In this document: in pieces, positions 54,914 to 64,000 of the stretch
How positions within the stretch are numbered: position 1 is the first letter of the stretch
Layout of the letters: each line of letters begins with the position of its first letter
Assembly: GCF_035189165.1 (NCBI RefSeq)
Contig: NZ_CP045246.1
Location: 1,612,001-1,676,000 of the forward strand
DNA: 64,000 nucleotides
Direction: 5' to 3'
From: Arthrobacter sp. JZ12
GTDB taxonomy: Bacteria > Actinomycetota > Actinomycetes > Actinomycetales > Micrococcaceae
Program-made: the position numbers and the translations under genes
The notes under the pieces: generated by a model
Told to the model about the DNA's origin: nothing
What the model saw: the letters and a program-made list of their open reading frames with translations, nothing else
Databases searched by the model: none

Positions 54914-56197
54914 GTGATTTCCTGGAACTCCCGCCCTGTCTCCAGCCTGCCCGGAGGCCCTCCTGCAATTCGCTTATGGGACAGCGCGTCTGACGCGCTC
55001 AGGAACATCCCCCACGAAACTGAGCAGGGCCTGTACGTCTGCGGAATCACTCCCTATGACGCTACTCACATGGGTCATGCGGCAACCTACGTGGCGTTCG
55101 ACCTGCTCAACCGTCTCTGGCGTGACGCGGGTTCGACAGTCAACTACGTGCAAAACGTCACCGATGTCGACGACCCGCTCCTGGAACGTGCCGACGCAAC
55201 AAACGTCGACTGGATGGAGCTGGCCGAATCACAAACCGATCTGTTCCGCACGGACATGGAAGCCCTGAACGTCTTGGCGCCCGAACACTACGTGGGAGCG
55301 GTCGAATCGATCGAGCTCATCGTGCCGGTCGTGGAATCCCTTCTGGAACGCAACCTGGCATACCGGGTGGAGGGCTCGGGTTCCGAACCCGACGGCGACG
55401 TCTACTTCTCGGTCGAAAGCGCCTCGGAGCTTACGGCAGAGGCAGGCGAAGACGCCTGGAAGCCCGGCTTCATCTCCCATTTGCAAGCAGATGAGCTCGC
55501 CCCGATCTTCGCCGAACGCGGAGGGGACCCCGACCGGCCCGGAAAGCGGAATCCACTGGATCCTCTGCTGTGGAGGGTAGCCCGCGACGGAGAACCCTCC
55601 TGGGAAGGCCGCAGCCTCGGTGCCGGACGTCCGGGCTGGCACATTGAGTGTTCGGTCATCGCACTCGAGCATCTGCCGGCCCCGTTCACCGTGCAGGGCG
55701 GCGGATCCGATCTCATGTTTCCGCACCACGAAATGAGTTCCGGGCATGCGCAGGTAATCTCCGGTGCGCCGCTTGCCCGGCACTACGCGCACGCGGGCAT
55801 GGTCGGGCTGGACGGCGAGAAGATGAGCAAGTCCCGCGGAAATCTGGTCCTCGTCTCCGCGCTTCGGGAAGCAGGCACGGATCCTGCAGCTATCCGGCTG
55901 GCGATCCTTGCCAACCACTACCGCTCGGACTGGTCCTGGACCTCGGCAGGCCTTGCTGACGCCCGCGTACGCCTGGACGCCTGGCGGAGCGCCCTGTCCA
56001 CCGCGACCGTCCAATCCGTCACGGAGCTCATGGGGTCGATACGTACAGCTCTGGCCGACGACCTGGACGCGCCGTCCGCCCTTGCCGCCGTGGACCGCTG
56101 GACTGTTGATACAGCACATCACACGGGTAGCGACGAAGGCGCCGCCCTGGCAGCTGATGTTTTCGACGCGCTGCTGGGAGTGCGGCTGAAGGATTAG
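54914..56197 (+). CDS. mshC: Mycothiol ligase (Cys:GlcN-Ins ligase)
   Basis: MshC joins cysteine to GlcN-inositol in mycothiol synthesis. The 427-residue protein is a paralogue of cysteinyl-tRNA synthetase: [19 protein letters not shown] (zinc-site and HIGH-like motif), [14 protein letters not shown] and KMSKSRGN. Mycothiol is the main thiol of actinobacteria. TAAGGT lies six bases before GTG 54914, so it seems leaderless. It converges on the PAC2 gene with a four-base overlap. Confidence 0.95.
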   Translation: MISWNSRPVSSLPGGPPAIRLWDSASDALRNIPHETEQGLYVCGITPYDATHMGHAATYVAFDLLNRLWRDAGSTVNYVQNVTDVDDPLLERADATNVDWMELAESQTDLFRTDMEALNVLAPEHYVGAVESIELIVPVVESLLERNLAYRVEGSGSEPDGDVYFSVESASELTAEAGEDAWKPGFISHLQADELAPIFAERGGDPDRPGKRNPLDPLLWRVARDGEPSWEGRSLGAGRPGWHIECSVIALEHLPAPFTVQGGGSDLMFPHHEMSSGHAQVISGAPLARHYAHAGMVGLDGEKMSKSRGNLVLVSALREAGTDPAAIRLAILANHYRSDWSWTSAGLADARVRLDAWRSALSTATVQSVTELMGSIRTALADDLDAPSALAAVDRWTVDTAHHTGSDEGAALAADVFDALLGVRLKD

Positions 56198-57078
56198 TCC
56201 TTACGGCGCTTCTTCAGGTACCGCTCAAACTCCCGGGCGATGGACTCGCCGCTCGCCTCTGGCAGGTCCACTGTGTCCTTCGCCTCCTCGAGCTGTCGAA
56301 CGTAGGCCGCCACCTCGGGGTCTTCCGTCGAAAGCTCGTCGACGCCGCGTTCCCAAGCCTCTGCCTCCTCAGCGAGAGCGTGCGTATCGAGGCCTACGTG
56401 CAGCAGTTCCTCCAGCCGGTTCACCAGTGCCAGCTGCGCTTTGGGCGAGGGTGATTGGCCGACATAGTGAGGCACAGCGGCCCACATGGACAGGGTCGGT
56501 ATATCCGCCAGTTGGCCCACCTCGGCAAGCACACCGACAATCCCTATCGGGCCCTCATAGGTCGAGGGCTCGACGTTCAGGCTGGTCCGGATAAGGTCGT
56601 CGTCCGATGAGACCGTGACCGGTATGGGTCGGGTATGCGGGACGTCCGCGAGCAGGGCCCCGACCAGCACCAGGCAGTCCACGTCGAGTTCCTTGGCCAT
56701 CCCGACCAGCTCCGCCGTGTACGCACGCCACTTGTAGGACGGCTCCACCCCATGAACCAGGATGACGTCCAGGTTCGAATCAGGTACCGACGCCTTACTG
56801 ATTCGGGTGGTGGGCCACTTGATGCGGCGCTGGCCGGCGCTGTTCCTCTTGATGACGGGTCGGGTGAATTGGAAGTCATAGAACTCGTCGGCGTCGATGG
56901 TTGAGATCTTCTGCCCGTCCCACTGCTTCCCAAGGAACTTCAACGCATCGCTGGCGGCTTCGCCGGCGTCGTTCCAGCCCTCGAAAGCGGCAAGCATGAC
57001 TGTCACCCTGTCGGAGGCGCCATCGGCGGAGAACATCCCGGGGATGCCCTGAGCCTGGCCTTCTTCGAACGTACTCAC
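56194..57078 (-). CDS. PAC2 family protein (proteasome-assembly-chaperone-like)
   Basis: This 294-residue protein fits the PAC2 family: [33 protein letters not shown] and [19 protein letters not shown]. Eukaryotic and archaeal members assist 20S proteasome assembly, and actinobacterial ones are often near the pup genes, as here. TAGGGT lies six bases before GTG 57078. The function in actinobacteria is not proven. Confidence 0.88.
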   Translation of the reverse strand: MSTFEEGQAQGIPGMFSADGASDRVTVMLAAFEGWNDAGEAASDALKFLGKQWDGQKISTIDADEFYDFQFTRPVIKRNSAGQRRIKWPTTRISKASVPDSNLDVILVHGVEPSYKWRAYTAELVGMAKELDVDCLVLVGALLADVPHTRPIPVTVSSDDDLIRTSLNVEPSTYEGPIGIVGVLAEVGQLADIPTLSMWAAVPHYVGQSPSPKAQLALVNRLEELLHVGLDTHALAEEAEAWERGVDELSTEDPEVAAYVRQLEEAKDTVDLPEASGESIAREFERYLKKRRKD

Positions 57079-57182
57079 CGTTTCACCCTAAACCTCCGTA
57101 GCTGCGCTGTCAGGCGCTACCTGCCCGCTTCGCGCAGAGCGCACCCACCGAAAGCCCGACGGCGGCAACGTAGACTTGGGGC

Positions 57183-57932
57183 ATGGCCACCCCCTCCCGC
57201 GCTACAGTCGTGCCCGCCGATCATGCCCGAAAACCGGTGGACGGAACAGCTTCGGGTGCAGGGCTGCAGGCGGTGCTGTGGGACATGGACGGGACAATCG
57301 TGGACACGGAGCCGTACTGGATCCAGGCCGAGTCGGAGTTGGTCGCAGCCCACGGTGGAACTTGGACTCAGGAGCAGGCGGAAGGCCTGGTAGGACAGGC
57401 ACTGACCTTCTCAGCGCGTGTTCTCCAGAGCGCCGGCGTTCAGCTGAGCGTCCGGGACATCATCGACACGCTCACAGAAGAGGTAACCGCAAAGGTCCGC
57501 CAGTCCGTGCCCTGGCGACCCGGAGCGCGTGAACTTCTGCAGGACCTCCGCGAGAGGGGTATCCCTTGTGCCCTGGTCACCATGTCGGAGCAGATGCTTG
57601 CCAGGGAGGTGGAGCGCCAGCTGCCCGAGGGAACCTTCACCCTCATGGTCACCGGTGACATGGTGGAGCACGGTAAGCCGAATCCTGAGGCGTACCTGTT
57701 GGCCTTCGAGAAGATGTCGGAAGTCAGCCGGCTCGAGAAGGACCGCGTAATTGCCATTGAGGACTCCATTCCAGGTGTTACGGCAGCCCGCGCAGCCGGA
57801 CTGGTCACGCTGGGAGTGCCGCACTTCGTTCCCCTTCCTCCTGATTCCGCAAACCATGAGTGGGGCACGCTGGCGGGCAGGAGCGCCGAGGATCTGGCTG
57901 AGCTGATTCCCTCCGCCGGAGGGCAGCCGTGA
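57183..57932 (+). CDS. HAD-family phosphatase
   Basis: This 249-residue HAD-IA protein has the nucleophile motif VLWDMDGTIVDTEPYW (near residue 30), the second motif CALVTMSEQ, the Lys in EHGKPNPEAY and AIEDSIPGVTAARAAG. It resembles beta-phosphoglucomutase or phosphoglycolate-type phosphatases; the substrate is not known. TAGACT lies six bases before ATG 57183. It overlaps the M50 protease gene by four bases. Confidence 0.9.
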   Translation: MATPSRATVVPADHARKPVDGTASGAGLQAVLWDMDGTIVDTEPYWIQAESELVAAHGGTWTQEQAEGLVGQALTFSARVLQSAGVQLSVRDIIDTLTEEVTAKVRQSVPWRPGARELLQDLRERGIPCALVTMSEQMLAREVERQLPEGTFTLMVTGDMVEHGKPNPEAYLLAFEKMSEVSRLEKDRVIAIEDSIPGVTAARAAGLVTLGVPHFVPLPPDSANHEWGTLAGRSAEDLAELIPSAGGQP

Positions 57933-59083
57933 GCGACGCCCGGCCAGGCCGCACTGCACGGCGGGACGGCATACCCCTCGGGCGCATTGCCGGTATCCCG
58001 GTGGTGCTCGCCTGGTCCTGGTTCATCATTGCAGCCTTCGTGGTGGTGGTTTTCGGTCCACAGGTGGCGGGCCTTTACCGAGGCATCGGCATCGGCGCCT
58101 ACGTCGTAGCCCTCGCCTACGCAGTACTTCTCGCAGCGTCAGTCCTGGTGCATGAATTGGCGCATGCGCTTACTGCCCGCGTGTTCGGGTGGCCGACCAC
58201 ACGGATCGTGCTGAATCTGTGGGGCGGCCATACCCAGTTCGAGAATTTCGCTGCCAGCCCGGGCCGTTCCCTAGTTGTGGCACTCGCCGGACCGGCGGCC
58301 AACCTGGTGCTTGCCCTCGGAGGATGGGTAGCGATCATAATTCTGGAGCCCGCCGGCGTAGTCAATCTCCTGTCCAACATCCTGGTCTGGGCGAATTTCC
58401 TGGTTGCCGCTTTCAACGTGCTGCCCGGGCTGCCACTCGATGGCGGACGGATCGTCGAGTCCGCCGTCTGGCGTGTAACCGGCAGCCAGGAGAAAGGCAC
58501 GGTGGCAGCAGGCTGGAGCGGACGCATCATCGCCGTCGGGCTGGTCGCCGCCGTCGTCATTTTCCCACTCCTCGCGGGTGGCCAGCCAAGCACCAGCATG
58601 GTGATCGTCGCCGTTTTGATGGCGGGGTTCCTGTGGCTGGGAGCCAGCTCCGCGATCGCCAACGCTCAGATGCGACTGCGCCTGCCGGCCGTCAGCGCAG
58701 GCAGGCTCAAGCAGCCGGCAGTCGGGATGCGTGCCGGAACCTCGGTTGCCCAGGTCCGGAGACTACTCGCCGACCGGCCCGGCATCAGCGTGGTGCTGAC
58801 CAGCCCCGAAGGTTTGCCGGAGGCGGTAGTGGACCACGATGCGCTGTCAGCCGTACCCGAACCGCAGGCTGAAAGCACACCGGCGAACGCCGTCGCAAGG
58901 GCACTAGCGCCGGGAGCCTACGTTCCCGAGTTTGCTGAAGGGCAGGAGCTAATTCAATACCTGGCGCGCCTGGCCGGGAGCGAGTACGCCGTAACCGATC
59001 GGCACGGTACCGTCACGGGCCTGCTGCACCAGTCCGTCGTCATCGCGGCCATCACCGGCCGCTCCCACCCCAGCAGCAACTAG
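57929..59083 (+). CDS. M50 site-2 protease family protein with CBS-like domains
   Basis: This 384-residue intramembrane zinc protease has HELAHALTARVFGW in its first half and NVLPGLPLDGGRIVESAVWR (Asp ligand) later, with about six membrane segments. The C-terminal 130 residues resemble a CBS pair that may sense adenosine nucleotides. GTG 57929 overlaps the HAD stop. Members of this type release membrane-anchored regulators; the target is unknown. Confidence 0.88.
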   Translation: MSDARPGRTARRDGIPLGRIAGIPVVLAWSWFIIAAFVVVVFGPQVAGLYRGIGIGAYVVALAYAVLLAASVLVHELAHALTARVFGWPTTRIVLNLWGGHTQFENFAASPGRSLVVALAGPAANLVLALGGWVAIIILEPAGVVNLLSNILVWANFLVAAFNVLPGLPLDGGRIVESAVWRVTGSQEKGTVAAGWSGRIIAVGLVAAVVIFPLLAGGQPSTSMVIVAVLMAGFLWLGASSAIANAQMRLRLPAVSAGRLKQPAVGMRAGTSVAQVRRLLADRPGISVVLTSPEGLPEAVVDHDALSAVPEPQAESTPANAVARALAPGAYVPEFAEGQELIQYLARLAGSEYAVTDRHGTVTGLLHQSVVIAAITGRSHPSSN

Positions 59084-59118
59084 TTCAGACAGCATCCATT
59101 CAGCAAGTTCAGACAGCA
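59082..59118 (+). repeat. 13-bp direct repeat before trmI
   Basis: AGTTCAGACAGCA occurs at 59082-59094 and again at 59106-59118 (24-bp period) in the short gap upstream of trmI. It may be a regulator half-site pair or a slippage duplication. Confidence 0.5.
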
Positions 59119-59161
59119 CGCGGGCGCCGATGGCCGCCCGGCACATCTTCCGGAGGACCCC

Positions 59162-60226
59162 ATGAATACCAGCCGCCTTGAGCCCGAGACAGCTGTGCAA
59201 CCGCACGGTGCTGCCGCCCGACGAGGGGCGCTACGCGCAGGTGAACGCGTACAGCTGACGGACGAGAAGGGCCGGATGAACACGATCACCCTGACACCAG
59301 GCGGGGCCTTTCATACCCACAAAGGTTTTCTCAGCCACGATCAGCTGATCGGCGCCTCCGAGGGCACGATCGTCACCAACACCACGGGCGCCCAGTATCA
59401 GGCGCTGCGACCGCTCCTGTCGGATTTCGTGCTTTCGATGCCGCGGGGTGCCGCAGTTGTGTATCCGAAGGACGCCGGCCAGATCGTGACGATGGCGGAC
59501 ATCTTCCCCGGAGCGCGGGTTGTCGAGGCAGGCGTCGGCTCGGGCGCACTGTCCATCTCGCTCCTGCGGGCTGTCGGCGACCAGGGATACCTGCACTCGT
59601 TCGAGCGGCGCGAGGAGTTCGCGGATATCGCCAAGGGCAACGTGGAAACCATCTTCGGCGGTGAGCACCCCGCCTGGCAGATTACGCTCGGTGACTTCCA
59701 GGAGCAGGTAATCGAGACGGAAGCCCCGGGAAGCATTGACCGGGTTGTTCTGGACATGCTGGCCCCCTGGGAGTGCCTGGACGCCGTCGCTACGGTACTG
59801 GCGCCCGGCGGGGTATGGATCAACTACGTTGCCACGGTCACCCAGCTGTCGCGTACGGCCGAAGCGATCCGCGCCGACGGCCGTTTCACCGAGCCCGATG
59901 CCTGGGAATCGATGGTGCGCGGCTGGCATCTTGAGGGCCTCGCAGTCCGGCCCGACCACCGGATGGTGGCGCACACCGGGTTCCTGCTGACCACCCGGCG
60001 GCTTGCTCACGGGGTAACGGGGATCAGCACCAAACGACGGCCGTCGAAGACGGGCTTCAGCGAAGAGGACCTCAACGCCTGGACGCCGCAGGCGGTCGGG
60101 GAGCGTGAAGTCTCCGACAAGCGGCTGCGCAGGGTGGCACGGGATGCGAGCTCGACAATTCAGCGCGGAGCCCTGCCGCCTGAGGAAGCCGAGGCGCGGC
60201 GCAAGTCGCAGGGCATCACGGACTGA
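59162..60226 (+). CDS. trmI: tRNA (adenine-N1)-methyltransferase TrmI
   Basis: TrmI methylates A58 in the T loop of tRNAs. The 354-residue protein has an N-terminal OB-like domain and the SAM-binding motif [20 protein letters not shown], followed by [11 protein letters not shown] and the C-terminal [20 protein letters not shown]. It corresponds to mycobacterial Rv2118c, which is also next to the proteasome locus. ATG 59162 follows GGAGGA. Confidence 0.93.
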   Translation: MNTSRLEPETAVQPHGAAARRGALRAGERVQLTDEKGRMNTITLTPGGAFHTHKGFLSHDQLIGASEGTIVTNTTGAQYQALRPLLSDFVLSMPRGAAVVYPKDAGQIVTMADIFPGARVVEAGVGSGALSISLLRAVGDQGYLHSFERREEFADIAKGNVETIFGGEHPAWQITLGDFQEQVIETEAPGSIDRVVLDMLAPWECLDAVATVLAPGGVWINYVATVTQLSRTAEAIRADGRFTEPDAWESMVRGWHLEGLAVRPDHRMVAHTGFLLTTRRLAHGVTGISTKRRPSKTGFSEEDLNAWTPQAVGEREVSDKRLRRVARDASSTIQRGALPPEEAEARRKSQGITD

Positions 60227-60298
60227 AGTCGCAGGGGCTCAAGGTGACGAAGTCATCTCTTTCAGCCTAATTCCAGCCCTACTGCGCTATCGTCGAAA

Positions 60299-60352
60299 GT
60301 GGACGCATCAGACAACGGTGAAGGCGGCGAGTGTGATGGATACTCCGGATGA
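60299..60352 (+). CDS. Possible 17-codon leader peptide overlapping the arc start
   Basis: A GTG frame ([17 protein letters not shown]) starts at 60299, five bases after TATCGT (60288-60293), and ends at 60350-60352, past the arc start at 60336. It mirrors the layout seen before ctaB. It may be a leaderless coupling peptide, or chance. Confidence 0.3.
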   Translation: MDASDNGEGGECDGYSG

Positions 60353-62099
60353 CAGGTCCCAAACGCCCACGTCAGTGCCCGAATCTGCCAGGACACAGAC
60401 CGACGGCCAACTTGCGGTTGCCCAGCGCCAGATCAATGTCCTGCGTGACAAGATCCGGCATATTGACCGGCAGTTGGCCGCGGCTACGCAGAACAATTCA
60501 AAGCTGGTCACCGCGCTCGAGGCGGCCCGGGCTGAGATTGTCCGTCTGAAGGCCGCGCTTGAAAAGGAAGGCGCCGCACCCTTCAGCTTCGCGACAGTTG
60601 TTCAGGTCAACGCGCGTTCCACCGGTGATGCCCAGGGAGCGCAGGCGGCCCTCCAGGACAGCGCGGACATTTTCCAGTCCGGCAGGAAGCTGCGTGTGTC
60701 TGTCAGTCCGCTGGTCAACGTCGATCAAATGATGCCCGGGCAGGAAGTTCTGCTTAACGAATCGCTCACCATCGTTGCAGCCCTGTCGTTTGAACGAACA
60801 GGTGAACTGGTCACGATCAAGGAGCTGCTCGGCCGAGACCGGGTACTTGTGATCGGCCGCGCCGATGAGGAACGCGTCGTCCGGCTCAGCGGGCCGCTGC
60901 AGAAGGAGAAGATTCGGGTTGGGGATGCCCTGTCCGTGGACAGCCGAACCGGGTATGCGCTGGAAAAGATCGCGCGCAGCGAGGTGGAGAACCTTGTGCT
61001 CGAGGAGGTTCCGGATATTGCCTATGAAGACATCGGCGGTCTCGGCCCGCAGATTGAACAGATCCGCGATGCCGTTGAGCTTCCTTTCCTTCACCCTGAT
61101 CTCTACCGGGAGCATGGACTGAAGGCTCCGAAAGGCATCCTGCTCTATGGCCCTCCGGGTTGCGGCAAAACCCTTATTGCCAAGGCAGTGGCCAATTCGC
61201 TCGCCGCGCGCGCCATCGAGCGGACAGGCTCGGAGGAGACGCGCAGCTACTTCCTGAATATCAAAGGTCCTGAGCTGCTGGACAAGTATGTCGGCGAGAC
61301 TGAGCGCCATATCCGTTTGATCTTCGCCCGTGCACGGGAGAAGGCTTCGGACGGTTCGCCCGTTGTTGTCTTCTTCGACGAGATGGACTCACTCTTCAGA
61401 ACCCGGGGAACAGGCGTATCCTCGGACGTCGAAACCACGATCGTGCCGCAGCTCCTCAGCGAGATCGACGGCGTCGAGAAGCTTGAGAACGTAATCGTCA
61501 TCGGTGCCTCCAACCGCGAGGACATGATCGATCCGGCGATTCTTCGCCCCGGACGGCTGGATGTGAAAATCAAGATCCACCGGCCGGACGCAGAGGGTGC
61601 GGCCGAGATCTTCGGCAAGTACATCACCGAGGACCTCCCGCTGCACCGCGATGACTTGGCAGAATACGGCGGGAGCGTGCCCGCGACCATCCAGGCGATG
61701 ATCGGGCGAACCGTCGAGAAGATGTATTCGACTGAGAAGTCCAACGAGTACCTCGAGGTCACCTACGCAAACGGCGACACCGAGATGCTCTACTTCAAGG
61801 ACTTCAACTCGGGAGCCGTTATCCAGAACGTAGTGGACAGGGCCAAGAAAAACGCCATCAAGGACCTGCTCCTCAATGGCCAGAAAGGTCTCCGCATCGA
61901 GCATCTCCTGCACGCCGTGGTTGATGAGTTCCGCGAGCATGAGGACATGCCCAACACCACGAACCCCGATGACTGGGCACGGATTTCGGGAAAGAAGGGC
62001 GAGCGAATCACGTATATCCGCACCATCGTGCAGGGCAAGGCGGGGCAGGAGCCCGGCAAGACTATCGAAACCACACCCAACACCGGACAGTATCTGTGA
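60336..62099 (+). CDS. arc: Proteasomal ATPase Mpa/ARC
   Basis: This 587-residue AAA+ ATPase unfolds pupylated proteins for the proteasome. It has an N-terminal coiled coil (about residues 20-75), two OB domains, Walker [10 protein letters not shown], Walker [10 protein letters not shown] and an arginine-finger region ILRPGRLD. The C-terminus ends QYL, the gate-opening motif that docks to the 20S core. ATG 60336 is the best start, GTG 60333 or 60318 are alternatives. It overlaps dop by four bases. Confidence 0.95.
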   Translation: MDTPDDRSQTPTSVPESARTQTDGQLAVAQRQINVLRDKIRHIDRQLAAATQNNSKLVTALEAARAEIVRLKAALEKEGAAPFSFATVVQVNARSTGDAQGAQAALQDSADIFQSGRKLRVSVSPLVNVDQMMPGQEVLLNESLTIVAALSFERTGELVTIKELLGRDRVLVIGRADEERVVRLSGPLQKEKIRVGDALSVDSRTGYALEKIARSEVENLVLEEVPDIAYEDIGGLGPQIEQIRDAVELPFLHPDLYREHGLKAPKGILLYGPPGCGKTLIAKAVANSLAARAIERTGSEETRSYFLNIKGPELLDKYVGETERHIRLIFARAREKASDGSPVVVFFDEMDSLFRTRGTGVSSDVETTIVPQLLSEIDGVEKLENVIVIGASNREDMIDPAILRPGRLDVKIKIHRPDAEGAAEIFGKYITEDLPLHRDDLAEYGGSVPATIQAMIGRTVEKMYSTEKSNEYLEVTYANGDTEMLYFKDFNSGAVIQNVVDRAKKNAIKDLLLNGQKGLRIEHLLHAVVDEFREHEDMPNTTNPDDWARISGKKGERITYIRTIVQGKAGQEPGKTIETTPNTGQYL

Positions 62100-63748
62100 C
62101 AGAAGTCCCCACCGCTCCTGTTCCCTCCGGAAATGGTCCTTCCACCCTCACCGTCCATCGAGTGATGGGCACCGAGACCGAGTACGGAATCATCGCGCCC
62201 GGAATCGCCGATGCGAACGCTACTGTGCTCTCCACCCAGGTAATCAACGCCTACGCGGCCACGCTCCGGGAGGGATTGGGCAACCTGGCCGGCACACGGT
62301 GGGATTACACGGATGAGGCGCCGCTCTCGGATGCCAGGGGTTGGCAGATCGGCAGGAACTCCGCGGATCCCTCGCAGCTCACTGACGAACCGCCCGTCCT
62401 GTCCGCAGAGCAAATTGCGCTGGTGGACCAGGGCATAAACGACCCGGCGGAAGATCCCGCGGTGCTGATGAACCTGGTGCTGGGCAACGGCGCCCGTCTC
62501 TACGTCGACCACGCGCACCCCGAGTACTCCAGCCCGGAGGTGACCAGTCCGCTCGATGCGGTCCGCTGGGACCGGGCCGGCGACGTCGTCGTGCAGCGCG
62601 CGATGCGGCGCATTGCCGCCACCCCGGGCTTCGCGCCGGTGCATCTGTACAAGAACAACACTGACGGCAAGAGCGTCTCCTACGGCTCCCACGAGAACTA
62701 TCTGGTGCCGCGCAGCGTTCCGTTCGGCCGGATCGCGACGGCGCTCATTCCGTTCTTCGTGACACGGCAGGTGATCTGCGGCGCCGGCCGGATCGGAATA
62801 GGCGCCCTAAACCAGCAACCCGGCTACCAGGTGAGCCAGCGCGCCGACTTCTTCGAGAACGAGGTGGGACTCGAGACCACCGTCCGCCGGCCTATCATCA
62901 ACACCCGTGATGAGCCGCACGCTGTGGCGGAGAAGTACCGGAGGCTGCATGTCATCATCGGCGATGCCAACCTCAGCGAGGTGTCGAACTACCTCAAACT
63001 CGGAACAACATCCCTGATCCTGGCGCTTATCGAGCACGAACTGGCACCGGTCCCCGAAATTGCGGAGCCAGTGCGCGAACTCCAGGCCGTGAGCCACGAC
63101 CCCTCCCTTCGCCATCTGGTGAGGTTGGCCGACGGGCGCAAAGTCACGGCGCTGGATATTCAGGAGATGTACCTGCAGTCGGCACAGCGGGCGATCGATG
63201 GGCAGGGCGGCGCCGACTCCCAGACCTCTGACGTCTTGTCCCGCTGGGAGTCCCTGATTGCAACGCTGAGGCGTGACCCGCTTGAGGCAGCCCGGCAGGT
63301 GGACTGGATCGCAAAGCTCAAGGTGCTCCAGGCCTACCGGGACAGGGACGGCCTCGAATGGCACGACCCCCGCCTCGCGCTCATCGATCTTCAATACTCG
63401 GACCTACGGCCCGACAAGGGAATCTACTACCGCCTTGCCGCGCGGGGCGCGATGGAGCGGCTGATTACTGATGACGACGTCGTTCGTGCGGTAAGCGAGC
63501 CGCCCCGCGACACGCGCGCCTACTTCCGGGGCAGGTGCATCTCGTCCTTCCCGAAGGAAGTGGTCGGTGCCAGCTGGGATTCGATCATTTTCGAGCTTCC
63601 ATCTCAGCGGCGGCTGCAGCGTATTCAGACGCGGGAGCCGTTGCGCGGGACCGCAGCTCTCACGGAAGGCTTGTTCGCGGGTTCGCGCACGGCTGAGGAA
63701 TTTGTTTCCCGCCTTCAAGGCGGTCCAGAACCCAGCATGGCACCATAG
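62096..63748 (+). CDS. dop: Pup deamidase/depupylase Dop
   Basis: Dop converts the C-terminal Gln of Pup to Glu and also removes Pup from substrates. The 550-residue protein of the carboxylate-amine ligase (glutamine-synthetase-like) fold has [14 protein letters not shown] with the metal-binding Glu residues, [14 protein letters not shown] with the Dop loop and [12 protein letters not shown]. The start is GTG 62096, overlapping the arc stop; pup follows after 38 bases. Confidence 0.95.
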   Translation: MTEVPTAPVPSGNGPSTLTVHRVMGTETEYGIIAPGIADANATVLSTQVINAYAATLREGLGNLAGTRWDYTDEAPLSDARGWQIGRNSADPSQLTDEPPVLSAEQIALVDQGINDPAEDPAVLMNLVLGNGARLYVDHAHPEYSSPEVTSPLDAVRWDRAGDVVVQRAMRRIAATPGFAPVHLYKNNTDGKSVSYGSHENYLVPRSVPFGRIATALIPFFVTRQVICGAGRIGIGALNQQPGYQVSQRADFFENEVGLETTVRRPIINTRDEPHAVAEKYRRLHVIIGDANLSEVSNYLKLGTTSLILALIEHELAPVPEIAEPVRELQAVSHDPSLRHLVRLADGRKVTALDIQEMYLQSAQRAIDGQGGADSQTSDVLSRWESLIATLRRDPLEAARQVDWIAKLKVLQAYRDRDGLEWHDPRLALIDLQYSDLRPDKGIYYRLAARGAMERLITDDDVVRAVSEPPRDTRAYFRGRCISSFPKEVVGASWDSIIFELPSQRRLQRIQTREPLRGTAALTEGLFAGSRTAEEFVSRLQGGPEPSMAP

Positions 63749-63786
63749 AAGTAGCGGATAACAGGCCGAAGAGAAAGGCTCTCATC

Positions 63787-63996
63787 ATGGCAACACAGGA
63801 TCAGCGAAACACCGGATCGCGCCCCGAGGAACAGGATGAGGTCGCGCCTGACCCCGCACCCGCCGCCACCGGCGGCCAGGCCCAGGACACCAACCAGACG
63901 GAGGGCGTGGACGACCTGCTTGACGAGATCGACGGCGTGCTGGAGTCCAACGCCGAAGAGTTTGTCCGCGGGTTCGTACAGAAGGGCGGACAGTAA
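63787..63996 (+). CDS. pup: Prokaryotic ubiquitin-like protein Pup
   Basis: Pup is the 69-residue tag added to lysines of proteins for degradation. The N-terminal part is disordered and rich in Asp, Pro and Gln; the C-terminal helix EGVDDLLDEIDGVLESNAEE binds the Mpa coiled coil. It ends GGQ, so Dop must deamidate it to GGE before PafA can use it. An AGAAAGG site lies upstream of ATG 63787. Confidence 0.96.
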   Translation: MATQDQRNTGSRPEEQDEVAPDPAPAATGGQAQDTNQTEGVDDLLDEIDGVLESNAEEFVRGFVQKGGQ

Positions 63997-64000
63997 CGCA

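Noticed and set aside
1..64000. CRISPR array, insertion sequence or prophage
   Set aside because: No regularly spaced repeats, transposase, integrase or phage structural genes were found.

Overview
The window is high-GC actinobacterial DNA that reads as a chromosomal segment of an Arthrobacter-like member of the Micrococcaceae. The support is: a pupylation locus (arc-dop-pup), the mycothiol ligase gene mshC, a sufR-led SUF operon, an actinobacterial glgC/glgA divergent pair, a fadE/fadA2/fabG4/maoC block like the mycobacterial Rv0241c-Rv0244c locus, and many GTG starts. No phage, insertion sequence, integron or CRISPR array was seen. One RNA gene, tRNA-Leu(GAG), was found.

Layout. 1-2466: end of transaldolase and a transketolase (pentose phosphate). 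2829-7395: heme A and cytochrome oxidase maturation (ctaB, a DapA-like aldolase, ctaA, a two-gene ABC exporter). 7655-12847: SUF iron-sulfur operon (sufR, sufB, sufD, Rieske ferredoxin, sufC, MIP18/SufT-like), closed by a 40-nt perfect palindrome. 12937-18201: macrodomain protein, then an acyl-CoA ligase/thiolase pair facing a complete BioY-BioM-BioN biotin transporter. 18346-28242: ABC-F ATPase, SURF1 cluster, fabG plus an unusual SDR, serB, ABC ATPase, TauE permease, SpoU methyltransferase, Cys-free L31, lipoate ligase-like protein. 28274-34389: aminopeptidase N and a three-gene permuted ATP-grasp/alpha-E/transglutaminase operon. 34453-36974: glycogen genes. 36997-43745: divergent fatty-acid locus around a TetR operator. 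43762-49897: secreted protease, kynureninase, tRNA-Leu, lipoproteins, TetR and a frameshifted oxidoreductase. 50074-63996: M20 peptidase, acyl-CoA dehydrogenase-like protein, small proteins, degenerate aldo/keto reductase, uppP, mshC, PAC2, HAD, M50 protease, trmI, and arc-dop-pup.

How parts work together. SURF1, CtaA and CtaB all serve heme-copper oxidase assembly. The SUF genes are fused by start/stop overlaps into one transcription unit, probably sensed by SufR's own cluster. ArcA-like ATPase, Dop and Pup make up most of the pupylation pathway; PafA and the 20S subunits would lie beyond the window. The fatty-acid locus holds one enzyme for each beta-oxidation (or reverse) step under one TetR regulator.

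Recurring features. At least eleven genes carry a TANNNT hexamer 6-7 nt before the start codon and no ribosome binding site, so they look leaderless. Two genes (the MaoC dehydratase and a quinone oxidoreductase-like gene) are each broken by what looks like one missing G. The most unusual proteins are an aldo/keto reductase that has lost its whole catalytic tetrad, a thiolase without its second cysteine beside the biotin transporter, an SDR with InhA-like Tyr-x6-Lys spacing, and a lipoate ligase with its accessory domain at the N-terminus.
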